Assembly (NCBI GenBank): GCA_963844325.1
Contig: CAWJNV010000002.1
Coordinates: 6,882,001-6,946,000, forward strand
From: CADCTQ01 sp963844325
GTDB taxonomy: Bacteria; Bacteroidota; Bacteroidia; Cytophagales; 172606-1
DNA: 64,000 nt
Direction of reading: 5' to 3'
The position numbers were made by a program, and so were the translations under genes. The notes beneath the pieces were generated by a model. The model saw only the letters and a program-made list of their open reading frames with translations, was not told the origin of the DNA and did not search any database. Positions 46,661 to 59,725 of this stretch are shown one piece after another (within the stretch, counting starts at the first letter, position 1; every line of letters begins with the position of its first letter).

Positions 46661-47491
46661 ATGGAAAAGGTCAACTTAGCCAGCCTGACGCTGGACGATA
46701 TTGTATTTGAACACCGCAACCGGGCCTACGGCGCCTACGAACTGCGGGCCTCCTACGAACGCAACATGACCCGGGCCATTACCCTGGGGCCGCTGCTGCT
46801 GCTCCTCCTGGTGGGCGGACCAATGCTGGTCAGCAACTTGGTGAAATCCTTTATTCCAGTAGAAATCCTGGACCCATTTGTCTGCACCCTTACTGACATT
46901 CCGGTTGAACTTCAAGACATTGAAGTAATACCCGAAAAGCGCCCCCCTCTCCCGCCGGCGCCCCCAAGAAATACGGTTCGCTACGTTCCCCTCGAACCCG
47001 TTCCCGACGAGACGCTTCTGAAGCATGAAACGCTGGCCACGACGGACATGCTCGAAAACGCCATTGTCGGCCCGCTGACCATCGACGGCACGGGAGACGA
47101 CTTGCCTCTCATTGACATAGCGGACGGTACGGGTGAGGGCGCCGGGCCTCTCGTAGAAGCTGCCGCTCCGCCCACGGCTGTTTTCCTGGTGGTGGAAGAA
47201 ATGCCGGAGTTTCCGGGCGGACAGGCGGCCATGCTTAAATTCATCGGCAAGCACCTGCGCTACCCGTCCTCGGCGCAGGCCAAGGGTGTCTCCGGCATCG
47301 TGTACGTTTCCTTCGTCATCAGCCCGGAAGGCCAGGTCACCCAGGTGGAAGTGATAAAGGGCATTGATACGGCCTGCGACCAGGAAGCCGTGCGGGTCAT
47401 CAGCAAAATGCCCGCCTGGAAACCCGGCCGGCAGAGCGGCCGCAACGTAGCCGTCCGTTACAGCCTGCCCATCCGGTTCGCCATGCAATAG
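46661..47491 (+). CDS. Energy transducer TonB
   Basis: This 276-residue protein has the Bacteroidota TonB layout. The N-terminal LDDIVFEHRNRAYGAYELRASYERNM precedes one membrane helix (about residues 42-62), then a periplasmic linker with Pro-rich RPPLPPAPPRN, and a C-terminal TonB domain (about residues 190-276: FPGGQAAMLKFIGKHLRYP ... GIVYVSFVISPEGQV ... MPAWKPGRQSG). It carries proton-motive energy to outer-membrane transporters. No ExbB/ExbD or receptor is adjacent. Length is normal. Confidence 0.94.
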   Translation: MEKVNLASLTLDDIVFEHRNRAYGAYELRASYERNMTRAITLGPLLLLLLVGGPMLVSNLVKSFIPVEILDPFVCTLTDIPVELQDIEVIPEKRPPLPPAPPRNTVRYVPLEPVPDETLLKHETLATTDMLENAIVGPLTIDGTGDDLPLIDIADGTGEGAGPLVEAAAPPTAVFLVVEEMPEFPGGQAAMLKFIGKHLRYPSSAQAKGVSGIVYVSFVISPEGQVTQVEVIKGIDTACDQEAVRVISKMPAWKPGRQSGRNVAVRYSLPIRFAMQ

Positions 47492-47594
47492 CATCGCACT
47501 TCGTTTGGGGTAACAAGGGATGACGTAGATTCTGCCGTAGTGTTGCTTCTTCCCCAGCAACTTGGTTCATTACTCACTTCTTCCGCTTTTACCC

Positions 47595-48080
47595 ATGCAG
47601 GCACTGCTGAAAACCGCCGTCATTTACCCGGTAACGGCCCTGCTTGTCATGGGCTGTACCAGTGCTACCTCATCCCGGGGAGTAGAATCACGGATAGCAT
47701 TCGAAGCAGCTCTTAACATAAGGTGCGTGAGCACGCCCCGCACGCAGCAAACCTGGATCATTCGAACGGAGGCGGAGTACCGGGAGCTTTTTCTGAATAA
47801 ACTGTCCATACCGGCATGTACACAGTACGTTAGCCCGCCAATAGATTTCAGCAAAAAAACGCTGCTGGGTTATGTAGTGTCCACGGGAGGCTGCAAAATG
47901 CCGGGATTCCGTACAGAAATACTATACAACAGAAGCAGTAATCGTTACACGCTCCTGGTAAACGCTACCCAGTACGGCACTTGTAAAATGTTGTATGAAA
48001 AAACGTTTTGGATTACAATTCCTAAAATAAAAAAAGGTTCAAAAATAGATTTCAAAGTTGTAGAGCAAGTACTGCCTTAG
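47595..48080 (+). CDS. Hypothetical lipoprotein
   Basis: This 161-residue protein has a lipoprotein signal (VTALLVMGCTSATSS, Cys20). Its body has a protease-complex-inhibitor-like or beta-sandwich look (RTQQTWIIRTEAEYRELFLNK, FSKKTLLGYVVSTGGCKMPG), which recalls small secreted inhibitor-like folds, but I do not assign a family. It is more AT-rich than neighbouring genes. The start ATG 47595 is set by the signal peptide; an upstream in-frame start adds only a few residues. It is followed by about 270 nt with no gene. Confidence 0.7.
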   Translation: MQALLKTAVIYPVTALLVMGCTSATSSRGVESRIAFEAALNIRCVSTPRTQQTWIIRTEAEYRELFLNKLSIPACTQYVSPPIDFSKKTLLGYVVSTGGCKMPGFRTEILYNRSSNRYTLLVNATQYGTCKMLYEKTFWITIPKIKKGSKIDFKVVEQVLP

Positions 48081-48298
48081 TCAGACAGCGGGCTTTGCTG
48101 CTTTTAAACCCGGATACGCCGTTGTTGGTGCTTTCCACCCACAACAATCTTATTAACTTATTTGGCTAACAGTGTACTAACGTACGAGCAACCAAAAACA
48201 TAAGCTGGGGGAATACACGACTGAGTTCAGGAAACGTCGCTTTTTCGGGCCCTACGTCCCGCCAAGGCACGGGCCGGCAATTGCACGCGCCAAAAAAA

Positions 48299-48331
48299 TA
48301 AAGCCCCTCACGACAATCCGTGGGGGGCTTT
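48299..48331. terminator. Terminator downstream of gltD (bidirectional)
   Basis: A GC-rich hairpin with stem AAAGCCCC and GGGGCTTT and an inner CACG/CGTG lies between the lipoprotein gene and the end of gltD. It is flanked by an A-rich tract on the left, so it terminates the minus-strand gltBD transcript. Confidence 0.75.
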
Positions 48332-48353
48332 CTTGTATTCCTTGTGTTACCCG

Positions 48354-49832
48354 TTACGCCATCTGCGCCACGTTCAGCGCCCCGATCTCCTTCGATTCCA
48401 GTTTGGATTCGCCCATCAGGAACAGGTCTACCTTGCGGGCGGCTTCGCGGCCTTCGGAAATGGCCCACACCACCAGCGACTGTCCGCGGCGCATGTCGCC
48501 GGCGGCGAACACCTTGTTGACGCTGGTTTGGTACCCGTTGGCCTTTACGTTGCCGCGTTCGTCGAGTTCCACGCCGAGTTGTTCGAGCATGCCTTCTTTC
48601 TGCGGATGTAGGAAGCCCATCGCCAGCAGGGCCAGTTCGCAGGGAATTTCGCGTTCCGAGCCCGGCACCTCTTCGAAGCGGGGCGGTTTGCCCGGTTCGG
48701 CCTTGGCCCACTCCAGGGTCACCAGTTTTACGGCCTTGAGGTTGCCGTCCTCGTCGCCCACGAACTCCTTGGTCATGATGGCCCAGTGCCGGTCGCAGCC
48801 CTCCTCGTGGGAAGTAGACGTGCGGAGCATCATCGGCCAGTGCGGCCAGGGCGTGCTGTCGTGGCGTTCCTTGGGCGGCATGGGCAACAGTTCGATCTGG
48901 GTGACGGAGGTGGCGCCGTGGCGCTTGGAAGTCCCTACGCAGTCGGAACCCGTGTCGCCGCCGCCGATCACCATTACATTTTTGCCCGTGGCCCAGATAT
49001 CAGCCTTGCCGGGTACCGGACGGCCGCCCAGCCGGGCATTCTGCTGGGGCAGGAACTCCATGGCAAAGTGCACGCCCTTCAGGTTGCGGCCGGGAATGGG
49101 CAGGTCGCGCGGAATGGTGGAGCCGCCGCAGAGCAGCAGGGCGTCGTATTCTTCCAGGAGGCGGGAAGCTTTTACGTCCACGCCCACGTTGGTGCTGGGG
49201 CGGAAGTCAATGCCTTCTTCCTGCATCACGCGGACGCGGCGTTCTACCACCCACTTTTCGAGCTTGAAGTCCGGAATGCCGTAGCGCAGCAGGCCCCCGA
49301 TGGCGTCGGCCCGTTCGAACACCGTTACCCAGTGGCCCGCCTTGTTGAGCTGGGCGGCGGCGGCCAGGCCGGCCGGACCGGAGCCGATGACCGCTACCCG
49401 CTTGCCGGTGCGGTACGCCGGCGGGTTAGGCTTGACGAGTCCTTCGCTGAACGCCTTTTCGATGATGAAGCGTTCAATGGCTTCGATGGTGACGGGCGGC
49501 TTGTTGATGCCCAGCACGCACGACGATTCGCAGGGGGCCGGGCAGATGCGGCCGGTGAATTCGGGGAAGTTGTTGGTAGAAGCGAGGATCTGGTAGGCGT
49601 ACTCCCAGTTCTGGTTGTACACGGCGTCGTTGAACTCGGGAATGATGTTGCCCAGCGGACAGCCGTTGTGGCAGAAGGGCACGCCGCAGTCCATGCAGCG
49701 GGCAGCCTGCTTCTGCGCCAGCGGGTCGGGCAGGGTCACTTCAATTTCCTTATAATCCTTTACTCTTTCTTCTACTTTGCGCTTGGTGGGCAACTCCCGC
49801 CCAAACTCCATGAATCCCGTTGGCTTTCCCAT
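48354..49832 (-). CDS. gltD: Glutamate synthase small subunit (NADPH)
   Basis: This 492-residue subunit passes electrons from NADPH to the large subunit for ammonia assimilation. The N-terminal 4Fe-4S ligands are in CMDCGVPFCHNGCPL (Cys46, 49, 54, 58) and CPAPCESSC. The FAD site is VAVIGSGPAGLAAA and the NADPH site VMVIGGGDTGSDCVG. Length is standard. It is downstream of gltB on the minus strand with a 67-nt gap holding four heptamers. The sequence is clean, in contrast with the indel-laden gltB upstream. Confidence 0.95.
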   Translation of the reverse strand: MGKPTGFMEFGRELPTKRKVEERVKDYKEIEVTLPDPLAQKQAARCMDCGVPFCHNGCPLGNIIPEFNDAVYNQNWEYAYQILASTNNFPEFTGRICPAPCESSCVLGINKPPVTIEAIERFIIEKAFSEGLVKPNPPAYRTGKRVAVIGSGPAGLAAAAQLNKAGHWVTVFERADAIGGLLRYGIPDFKLEKWVVERRVRVMQEEGIDFRPSTNVGVDVKASRLLEEYDALLLCGGSTIPRDLPIPGRNLKGVHFAMEFLPQQNARLGGRPVPGKADIWATGKNVMVIGGGDTGSDCVGTSKRHGATSVTQIELLPMPPKERHDSTPWPHWPMMLRTSTSHEEGCDRHWAIMTKEFVGDEDGNLKAVKLVTLEWAKAEPGKPPRFEEVPGSEREIPCELALLAMGFLHPQKEGMLEQLGVELDERGNVKANGYQTSVNKVFAAGDMRRGQSLVVWAISEGREAARKVDLFLMGESKLESKEIGALNVAQMA

Positions 49833-49853
49833 TGTTGTATTGGCAATTAAGTA

Positions 49854-49881
49854 GTTGTTCGTTGTTGGTTATTCGTTGTCC
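49854..49881. repeat. Four-heptamer tract (GTTGTTC family), no second arm
   Basis: The tract is exactly four 7-nt words: GTTGTTC, GTTGTTG, GTTATTC, GTTGTCC. These are the same words as in 45849-45885. It lies in the gltB-gltD gap, 18 nt from the gltB stop. I see no opposite arm. Confidence 0.75.
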
Positions 49882-49899
49882 GACGTGGGGATGTTGGTC

Positions 49900-54499
<4,600 letters not shown>

Positions 54500-55279
54500 T
54501 GCGTATTACTATTTGAATATTTTATACCGGAAATGTTACAATTCAAAACCCCGTCAAGGAAATATTTTGCGCTGCTTAAGGAATCCCATACTTAACAACC
54601 AATTACGCCCATCACGTTACAGATTCGTTTTGTGTACGTACGGTTTTGCAAAATAAAAAGTGGGTATCCCAGAAATGAAGATAATGATAATATTAATATA
54701 TGCGCAGCGGGAGGCGCTTTTTTTTCCAGAAAATTCAAAATATGAAGTTAATTGTTATAAAAGTACAATTGCCTGCGCGGAGTTCGGATTCGGCCCAACC
54801 AGTACGCCTGTACCAAAACGGCCTTTTTTGTCCTTGGGCGGGACCGGAAACGGATGATTCTCGCGGTCAGCACGTTCGAATGGTTCCGGTTCCCTGATTG
54901 CCCGACTGCCGGCTTCTCCCCCAGCGGCCGTTGCGGCCCGGCCACCCGCAAAACTTACATCCCCGGCGCCGTCCATCTGCCGGGGTTTTGCACATAACGC
55001 TTTGACCTTGAATGCATTACGGATGAAAATGCGTATTTTCAAAGGCTGTACCGCTGTGCAGTAAAACTTACATCTCCGTTCAATCCATCTTTGCGGGCCC
55101 TTCCCCGGCTTTTCCCCCGCCACCAACCTTCTTGTTTTTCAACTATATTTTATATAAATAATCCAACACCCCTAGGATAATTACAATTGCGGAAAACACC
55201 TAATTTTAAAAAGTGACCCTCCAAAACGGGGCATTGCTTCCAAAAAAATGGTTACTTTCAAAAAAAGACATTAAAATTT
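54500..55279. other. Intergenic region between gltB and the porin gene, with an orphan terminator hairpin
   Basis: No gene is supported in about 780 nt. A hairpin CCCCGGC/GCCGGGG followed by TTTT at 54961-54989 looks like a plus-strand terminator with no gene before it, so a small RNA could end there. The word AAAACTTACATC occurs twice (54950-54961 and 55063-55074). A weak GG-N10-GC sigma-54-like site (TGGGATTCCTTAAGCA, minus strand, about 54573-54588) lies about 75 nt upstream of gltB. Confidence 0.4.
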
Positions 55280-55295
55280 TGGGTCAGGTATTGCA
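55280..55295 (+). promoter_or_regulatory. Possible sigma-54 promoter of the porin-amtB operon
   Basis: TGGGTCAGGTATTGCA has the invariant GG-N10-GC spacing and the TTGCA of the -12 element, with one or two mismatches in the -24 part (consensus TGGCAC-N5-TTGCA). It lies 74 nt upstream of the porin start. Sigma-54 control suits nitrogen genes, but the sigma-54 gene and activator are not in the window. Confidence 0.4.
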
Positions 55296-55368
55296 AAACT
55301 TGTATCAATTCGCTTTTTTAGCCCTTGAATTCGACAGCCGCTTGCTAACAACTCAACTCCCCATATCT

Positions 55369-56562
55369 ATGAAAAGAACAATTTACTGCCTTTCCCTGCT
55401 CCTCCTTCCCCTCGTTGCCGCCCAAGCCCAGGATTCCACGGCCGCCAAAGGGCAGTTTACCTTCTCCGGGTATCTCGACACGTATTTCTTTAAAAACCTG
55501 AACAGCCCGCAGTCGGGTTTAAACTACGGCTCCTCCGGTTTTGCGCGGGTATTCGACCAGCGGGAAAACCAGTTCCAGCTCGGCCTCGCCCAGACGAAGG
55601 TCGTGTATTCCAACGCCAAGTCGGAGGCAGTGATCGACCTGGTATTTGGTCCTAATGCCGACCTGGGCAACTACGGCAACGTATTCAGTCCCAATGGCCT
55701 TGCGGAAACTTCAACCGCCCTGGCCATCAAGCAGGCGTACTTTACCTACAAAGCGACGCCGAAGCTGAGCTTCACGGCCGGCCAGTTCGGTACGCACATC
55801 GGCTACGAGGTCATCGACGCCCCGGTCAACTACAACTATTCGCTCTCCAACCTGTTCGCCAACGGTCCCTTCTACCACCTGGGCCTCAAGGCCAACTACG
55901 CCATCAATGACAAAGTGGGCGTGATGGCCGGGATCGTCAACAACTGGGATTCCAACTTTGACAACAACAAGTTCAAAACCGCCATTGCCCAACTGTACCT
56001 CTCGCCGCTGGACGGCTGGAACGTGTACGTGAACTGGATCGGCGGGGAAGAAACCACCCCGGACGGCGCCATCAACACTACGCCCGAGACGCGCTCCTTC
56101 AAACAGATGTTTGACCTGACCACCAGCTTCCAGGTGACTGACCGTTTCCTGCTGGGGCTCAACTCGGCCTACGGCATTTACAAAGTAGAAGATGTGGATG
56201 CCCAGAGCTGGGGCGGCGCGGCCCTCTACGCCAACTATGCGGTCTCCGACGTGTTCGGCCTGGGCCTGCGCGGCGAAGTGTTCGACAACACGTCGGGCGT
56301 ACAGTACCTCAATACGATCGTTGGGGCGGATGACGCCGGCGATGCCATTTTTGCGGGCACCAACGTAACCTCGCTGACGGCCACGGGCAACATTACGCTG
56401 GCGGAAGGCCACCTGCTGCTCAAACCCGAAATCCGGGTGGACATGTTCAAGAAGGTGGAAGGCGCCGGGTTCGAATCCTTCCAGCAACTCGAAGACAGCA
56501 ACGGCAATTTCACCAAGAACTCGCAGACCACCATCGGCGTCGCCTTCATCTACAAGTTTTAA
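55369..56562 (+). CDS. Outer-membrane beta-barrel porin (OmpL/BBP2-like)
   Basis: The 397-residue product has a signal peptide (MKRTIYCLSLLLLPLVAAQA) and a beta-barrel with alternating aromatic strands. FSGYLDTYFFKNLNSPQSG, LGLAQTKVVYSNAKSEAVIDLVFGP and FTAGQFGTHIGYEVIDAP are typical of the putative OmpL-like beta-barrel porin family. The C-terminus TTIGVAFIYKF ends in Phe, as barrel proteins do. It is probably the outer-membrane pore for ammonium or small solutes feeding AmtB, since in Bacteroidota the two are regular neighbours. I start at ATG 55369. Confidence 0.88.
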   Translation: MKRTIYCLSLLLLPLVAAQAQDSTAAKGQFTFSGYLDTYFFKNLNSPQSGLNYGSSGFARVFDQRENQFQLGLAQTKVVYSNAKSEAVIDLVFGPNADLGNYGNVFSPNGLAETSTALAIKQAYFTYKATPKLSFTAGQFGTHIGYEVIDAPVNYNYSLSNLFANGPFYHLGLKANYAINDKVGVMAGIVNNWDSNFDNNKFKTAIAQLYLSPLDGWNVYVNWIGGEETTPDGAINTTPETRSFKQMFDLTTSFQVTDRFLLGLNSAYGIYKVEDVDAQSWGGAALYANYAVSDVFGLGLRGEVFDNTSGVQYLNTIVGADDAGDAIFAGTNVTSLTATGNITLAEGHLLLKPEIRVDMFKKVEGAGFESFQQLEDSNGNFTKNSQTTIGVAFIYKF

Positions 56563-56580
56563 TCAACCCGCCTGCCCGTC

Positions 56581-57159
56581 ATGAAAGCCGTATCCCTGCT
56601 GTTGCTCCTGTTACTGCCCCTGCTGCCGGCCTTTGGCCAGGCCGCGCTGCCCCTCGACGAACACGGCAAAGTGGTGTTCTACGAAGTGGTGACCCGCGAA
56701 GGCACGCCCAAAGAAGCCCTGTACGCCGCGGCGCTGGGCTGGATGGGCACCAATGTCCCTGACTACCAGGAGGAACGCGAGGCCGACGGCACGGCGTTCC
56801 GGTTCACGGCCACCCGCCAGTTCCCGGTGTACGCCAAGGGCTACGTTTCCAGGCAACTGCACGGCACGATCAGCTACCGGCTCACGCTGGAACTCAAGGA
56901 CGGCCGGTACCGCTACTACTGCAACGACTTCGTGTTCAATTACCACAAGATAGACCGCACCTACAAGGTGGTGCCCACCGGGCAGACCAAGCCGCTCGAA
57001 GACCCCAAGGCAGCGGGCTGGCAGCAAACCTGGAAATCGCACCGGGAAGCGGTCGCCAAGACAATGAACGCACTGGCGGCCGACTTGAAGAACGCGTTGC
57101 AGCAGAGAGCCCCCGAAGCCAAAATTGCCAAAAGCGCCACCGTCACCGAAAAGTGGTAA
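56581..57159 (+). CDS. DUF4468 (TBP-like fold) secreted protein
   Basis: This 192-residue protein has a signal peptide (MKAVSLLLLLLLPLLPAFGQA) and a DUF4468 domain: VVFYEVVTREGTPKEALYAAAL ... LHGTISYRLTLELKDGRYRYYCNDF. The C-terminal helix (HREAVAKTMNALAADLKNAL) is also typical. Domain function is unknown and it is periplasmic or surface-linked. It lies 18 nt after the porin and 63 nt before amtB, so it is part of the same operon. Confidence 0.88.
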   Translation: MKAVSLLLLLLLPLLPAFGQAALPLDEHGKVVFYEVVTREGTPKEALYAAALGWMGTNVPDYQEEREADGTAFRFTATRQFPVYAKGYVSRQLHGTISYRLTLELKDGRYRYYCNDFVFNYHKIDRTYKVVPTGQTKPLEDPKAAGWQQTWKSHREAVAKTMNALAADLKNALQQRAPEAKIAKSATVTEKW

Positions 57160-57222
57160 AGCAGCCCATTCCCCCAATCAACCCCGTAATCTAAATCCCA
57201 TTCACCTTAACTGCTCACTACA

Positions 57223-58551
57223 ATGACAATGAACAAGAGAACCGTTTTTCCCCTGCTGCTGCTGCTGGCAGTCAGCTTACTGGCCGTATTTATGCCAGCC
57301 GTGCCTACCAAAATCGTAACGGAGGGAATGAACGCGGCCGACGTAGCCTGGATGCTCTGCGCCTCGGCACTGGTCCTGCTGATGACCCCGGGTCTGGCTT
57401 ACTTCTACGGCGGCATGGTAAACTCCCGGAACGTGATTTCCACGATGCTGCAAAGCTTTGTATCAATGGGCATCATCAGTGTGCTGTGGGTAGTAGTGGG
57501 CTACAGCCTGGCCTTCGGTGAAACGATGGGCGGCTTCATCGGCAACCCGGGCACGCACTTCATGTTCAAAGGCGTACTCGACGGCGCCCTGTGGGGTACG
57601 ATCCCGATGGCCCTGTTCGCCTTTTTCCAGTTAAAATTCGCCATCATCACCCCCGCCCTCATCACGGGTTCGTTCGCCGAACGGGTACACTTCAAGGGAT
57701 ACATGATCTTCATCGTCCTGTTCAGCCTCGTGGTATACGCGCCGCTGGCCCACATGACCTGGCACCCGGAAGGCTTTTTCTTCAAAATGGGCGTTCTTGA
57801 TTTTGCCGGCGGCACCGTAGTACACATGTCGGCCGGTTGGGCCGCCCTGGCCGCCGCCATGTACCTGAAGAAGCGGAAAACGCTGGAATTGAAGGAAATC
57901 CATCCGCCCGCCAACATTCCGTTCGTGCTGCTGGGTACGGGTCTGCTGTGGTTCGGCTGGTTCGGCTTCAACGCCGGTTCCGCCCTGAGTGCTTCTCCGC
58001 TGGCCGTAACGGCCTTCGCTACCACCAACATTGCCGCCGCCGCCGCGGGTTTGGCGTGGGTCCTGTTTGACATGGCAAAAGGCAAGAAACTTTCCGCCCT
58101 CGGCTTCTGCATCGGCGCCGTGGTAGGCCTGGTAGCCATTACGCCGGCCGCCGGCTTCGTCACCGTTCCGACCTCCATCTTCATCGGCACGGTTGCCGGC
58201 ATCATCAGCAACTACATTGCGCACCTGAAGTCCAAGTCCAACATCGTGGACGATACGCTGGACGTGTTCCCCTGCCACGGCGTGGGCGGCATGGTAGGCA
58301 TGGTCATGACCGGCCTGTTTGCCAGCAAAGCCATCAACGCGGCCGTGGTGGAAGAAGGCCTCGCCTTCGGCAACGCTTCCCTGTTCCTCAAGCACCTGCT
58401 GGCCCTGGTGCTGGTATCCGCCTTTGCCTTCGGCATGTCGTACCTGCTGCTGGTGGTGAGCAACATGATCTCCCCGCTGCGGGTTACCGAAGAAGAAGAA
58501 AAAGTGGGCCTCGACATCAGCCAGCACGATGAAATGCTGATCGAAGCGTAG
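57223..58551 (+). CDS. amtB: Ammonium transporter
   Basis: This 442-residue inner-membrane channel has a signal-like first helix and eleven more. The twin His of the pore are in TVVHMSAGW and in PCHGVGGMVGM. TPGLAYFYGGMVNSRN and FGWFGFNAGSAL are standard Amt signatures. It conducts ammonia/ammonium; the usual PII gene (glnK/glnB) is not adjacent here. It is the last gene of the porin-DUF4468-amtB unit and is followed by a composite terminator-repeat. A second Met at 57229 is an alternate start. Confidence 0.96.
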   Translation: MTMNKRTVFPLLLLLAVSLLAVFMPAVPTKIVTEGMNAADVAWMLCASALVLLMTPGLAYFYGGMVNSRNVISTMLQSFVSMGIISVLWVVVGYSLAFGETMGGFIGNPGTHFMFKGVLDGALWGTIPMALFAFFQLKFAIITPALITGSFAERVHFKGYMIFIVLFSLVVYAPLAHMTWHPEGFFFKMGVLDFAGGTVVHMSAGWAALAAAMYLKKRKTLELKEIHPPANIPFVLLGTGLLWFGWFGFNAGSALSASPLAVTAFATTNIAAAAAGLAWVLFDMAKGKKLSALGFCIGAVVGLVAITPAAGFVTVPTSIFIGTVAGIISNYIAHLKSKSNIVDDTLDVFPCHGVGGMVGMVMTGLFASKAINAAVVEEGLAFGNASLFLKHLLALVLVSAFAFGMSYLLLVVSNMISPLRVTEEEEKVGLDISQHDEMLIEA

Positions 58552-58558
58552 GGAAAGG

Positions 58559-58767
58559 AGTATTGAGTATTGAGTAGTGGGTATTGAGCGCCGAATCTCC
58601 GGACCGGTGCTCAATACCTGACTCCACCCAAACAAAAAAGCCCTCCGATGAGGGCTTTTTTGTTTGGTATACTACGATACTAATGTATCGATTCGGTCAG
58701 AAAGAATATCAGCGACACAGCAAGTCACGCATACTCACTACTCAATACTTACTACCCACTACCCAAT
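58559..58767. repeat. Heptameric arms flanking a terminator (AGTATTG family)
   Basis: The left arm (58559-58586) is four words: AGTATTG, AGTATTG, AGTAGTG, GGTATTG. A near arm (about 58609-58625) and a far arm (58731-58767, minus-strand words AGTGGGT, AGTAAGT, ATTGAGT, AGTGAGT) can pair with it. The far arm overlaps the last two codons and stop of tsf (ATTGGGTAG). A strong terminator lies between. Confidence 0.8.
58628..58667. terminator. Bidirectional intrinsic terminator between amtB and tsf
   Basis: An 18-bp perfect stem (CCAAACAAAAAAGCCCTC and its complement) has a 4-nt CGAT loop, with A and T runs inside the stem. It ends both amtB (+) and tsf (-). Confidence 0.95.
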
Positions 58768-59592
58768 CTGCACGCGTTTGAAATCGGATACCGAGAGGCC
58801 TTTGTGCACGCTGTCGAGCACCTGGGCTACGGTCTTGGAGTTGTCCTTCACGAATTCCTGGTTGAGCAGGGTGCTGTCTTTGTAGAACTTGTTGAGCTTG
58901 CCCATCGCAATTTTTTCGAGCATGGCTTCGGGCTTGCCTTCGGCGCGGGCCTGTTCCTTGCCGATCTCGATTTCGCGCTGCACGGTGCTGGGGTCCACGC
59001 CGTCTTTGTCAACGGCTACGGGCCGCATGGCGGCAATGTGCATGGCTACGTCTTTGCCCACTTCAGTTACGTTGGCGCCGCCCACGTTCTTGAGGCCCAA
59101 CAGCACGCCAACCTTGCCGTTGGAGTGGGTGTAGGTGGCTACTTTGTCGCCGGTCACGGAGCCGTAGGATACGATTTCAATCTTCTCGCCGATTTTGCCC
59201 ATCAGGTCGGTGAGGTGGTCCTGCACGGCGCGGCCGTCTTCCATGTGGATGGTGAGCAGTTCGCCGGCGGTTTCGGGCTGGTTATTTACGGCAACGCGGA
59301 GCACCTTTTGCCCCAGGGCCTGGAATTCTTCGTTTTTGGCAACAAAGTCCGTTTCGCAGCCCAGGGCTACTACGGTTGCTTTGGTGGCGTCGGCATTGGT
59401 GGTAATGAATACGGCGCCTTCGGTCGTATTCCGGTCAGAACGGGAGGCAGATACCTTTTGTCCCTTTTTCCGGAGGATGTCGATGGCGGCTTCGAAGTTG
59501 CCGTCGGCTTCGGTAAGGGCTTTCTTACAATCCATCATGCCGGCCCCCGTCATGAGCCGGAGCTTGTTTACGTCTTGTGCGGAGATTGCCAT
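58759..59592 (-). CDS. tsf: Elongation factor Ts
   Basis: The 277-residue protein regenerates EF-Tu-GTP by nucleotide exchange. The N-terminal UBA-like domain reads ISAQDVNKLRLMTGAGMMDCKKALTEADGNF, followed by LRKKGQKVSASRSDRNTTEG, which ends with the usual coiled insertion and core. The last residues are VSDFKRVQIG, and the final ATTGGGTAG lies in a heptameric repeat arm. It is downstream of rpsB in the standard order. Confidence 0.97.
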   Translation of the reverse strand: MAISAQDVNKLRLMTGAGMMDCKKALTEADGNFEAAIDILRKKGQKVSASRSDRNTTEGAVFITTNADATKATVVALGCETDFVAKNEEFQALGQKVLRVAVNNQPETAGELLTIHMEDGRAVQDHLTDLMGKIGEKIEIVSYGSVTGDKVATYTHSNGKVGVLLGLKNVGGANVTEVGKDVAMHIAAMRPVAVDKDGVDPSTVQREIEIGKEQARAEGKPEAMLEKIAMGKLNKFYKDSTLLNQEFVKDNSKTVAQVLDSVHKGLSVSDFKRVQIG

Positions 59593-59664
59593 TGTGGTCT
59601 TTATTTTAGTAATAGAATTAGCGATTGGTTATTGGCGTTTGCAGGGCCCGGAAGGGTAAAAAAA

Positions 59665-59697
59665 ATTGAACATTGAGTGTCTAGTTCAATGTTCAAT
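59665..59697. repeat. Short inverted repeat between rpsB and tsf
   Basis: ATTGAACATTGA (59665-59676) and TTCAATGTTCAAT (59685-59697) pair with an 8-nt loop. The words ATTGAAC and ATTGAGT show 7-nt spacing. It may be a hairpin that attenuates or processes the transcript between rpsB and tsf. Confidence 0.8.
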
Positions 59698-59725
59698 CTT
59701 GATTTCCGGTATCGAAAGGGTTTTG

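Noticed and set aside
54755..55126. Minus-strand 123-codon reading frame between gltB and the porin
   Set aside because: It has no start context, no family likeness and an arginine/proline-rich composition typical of GC-rich antisense frames.
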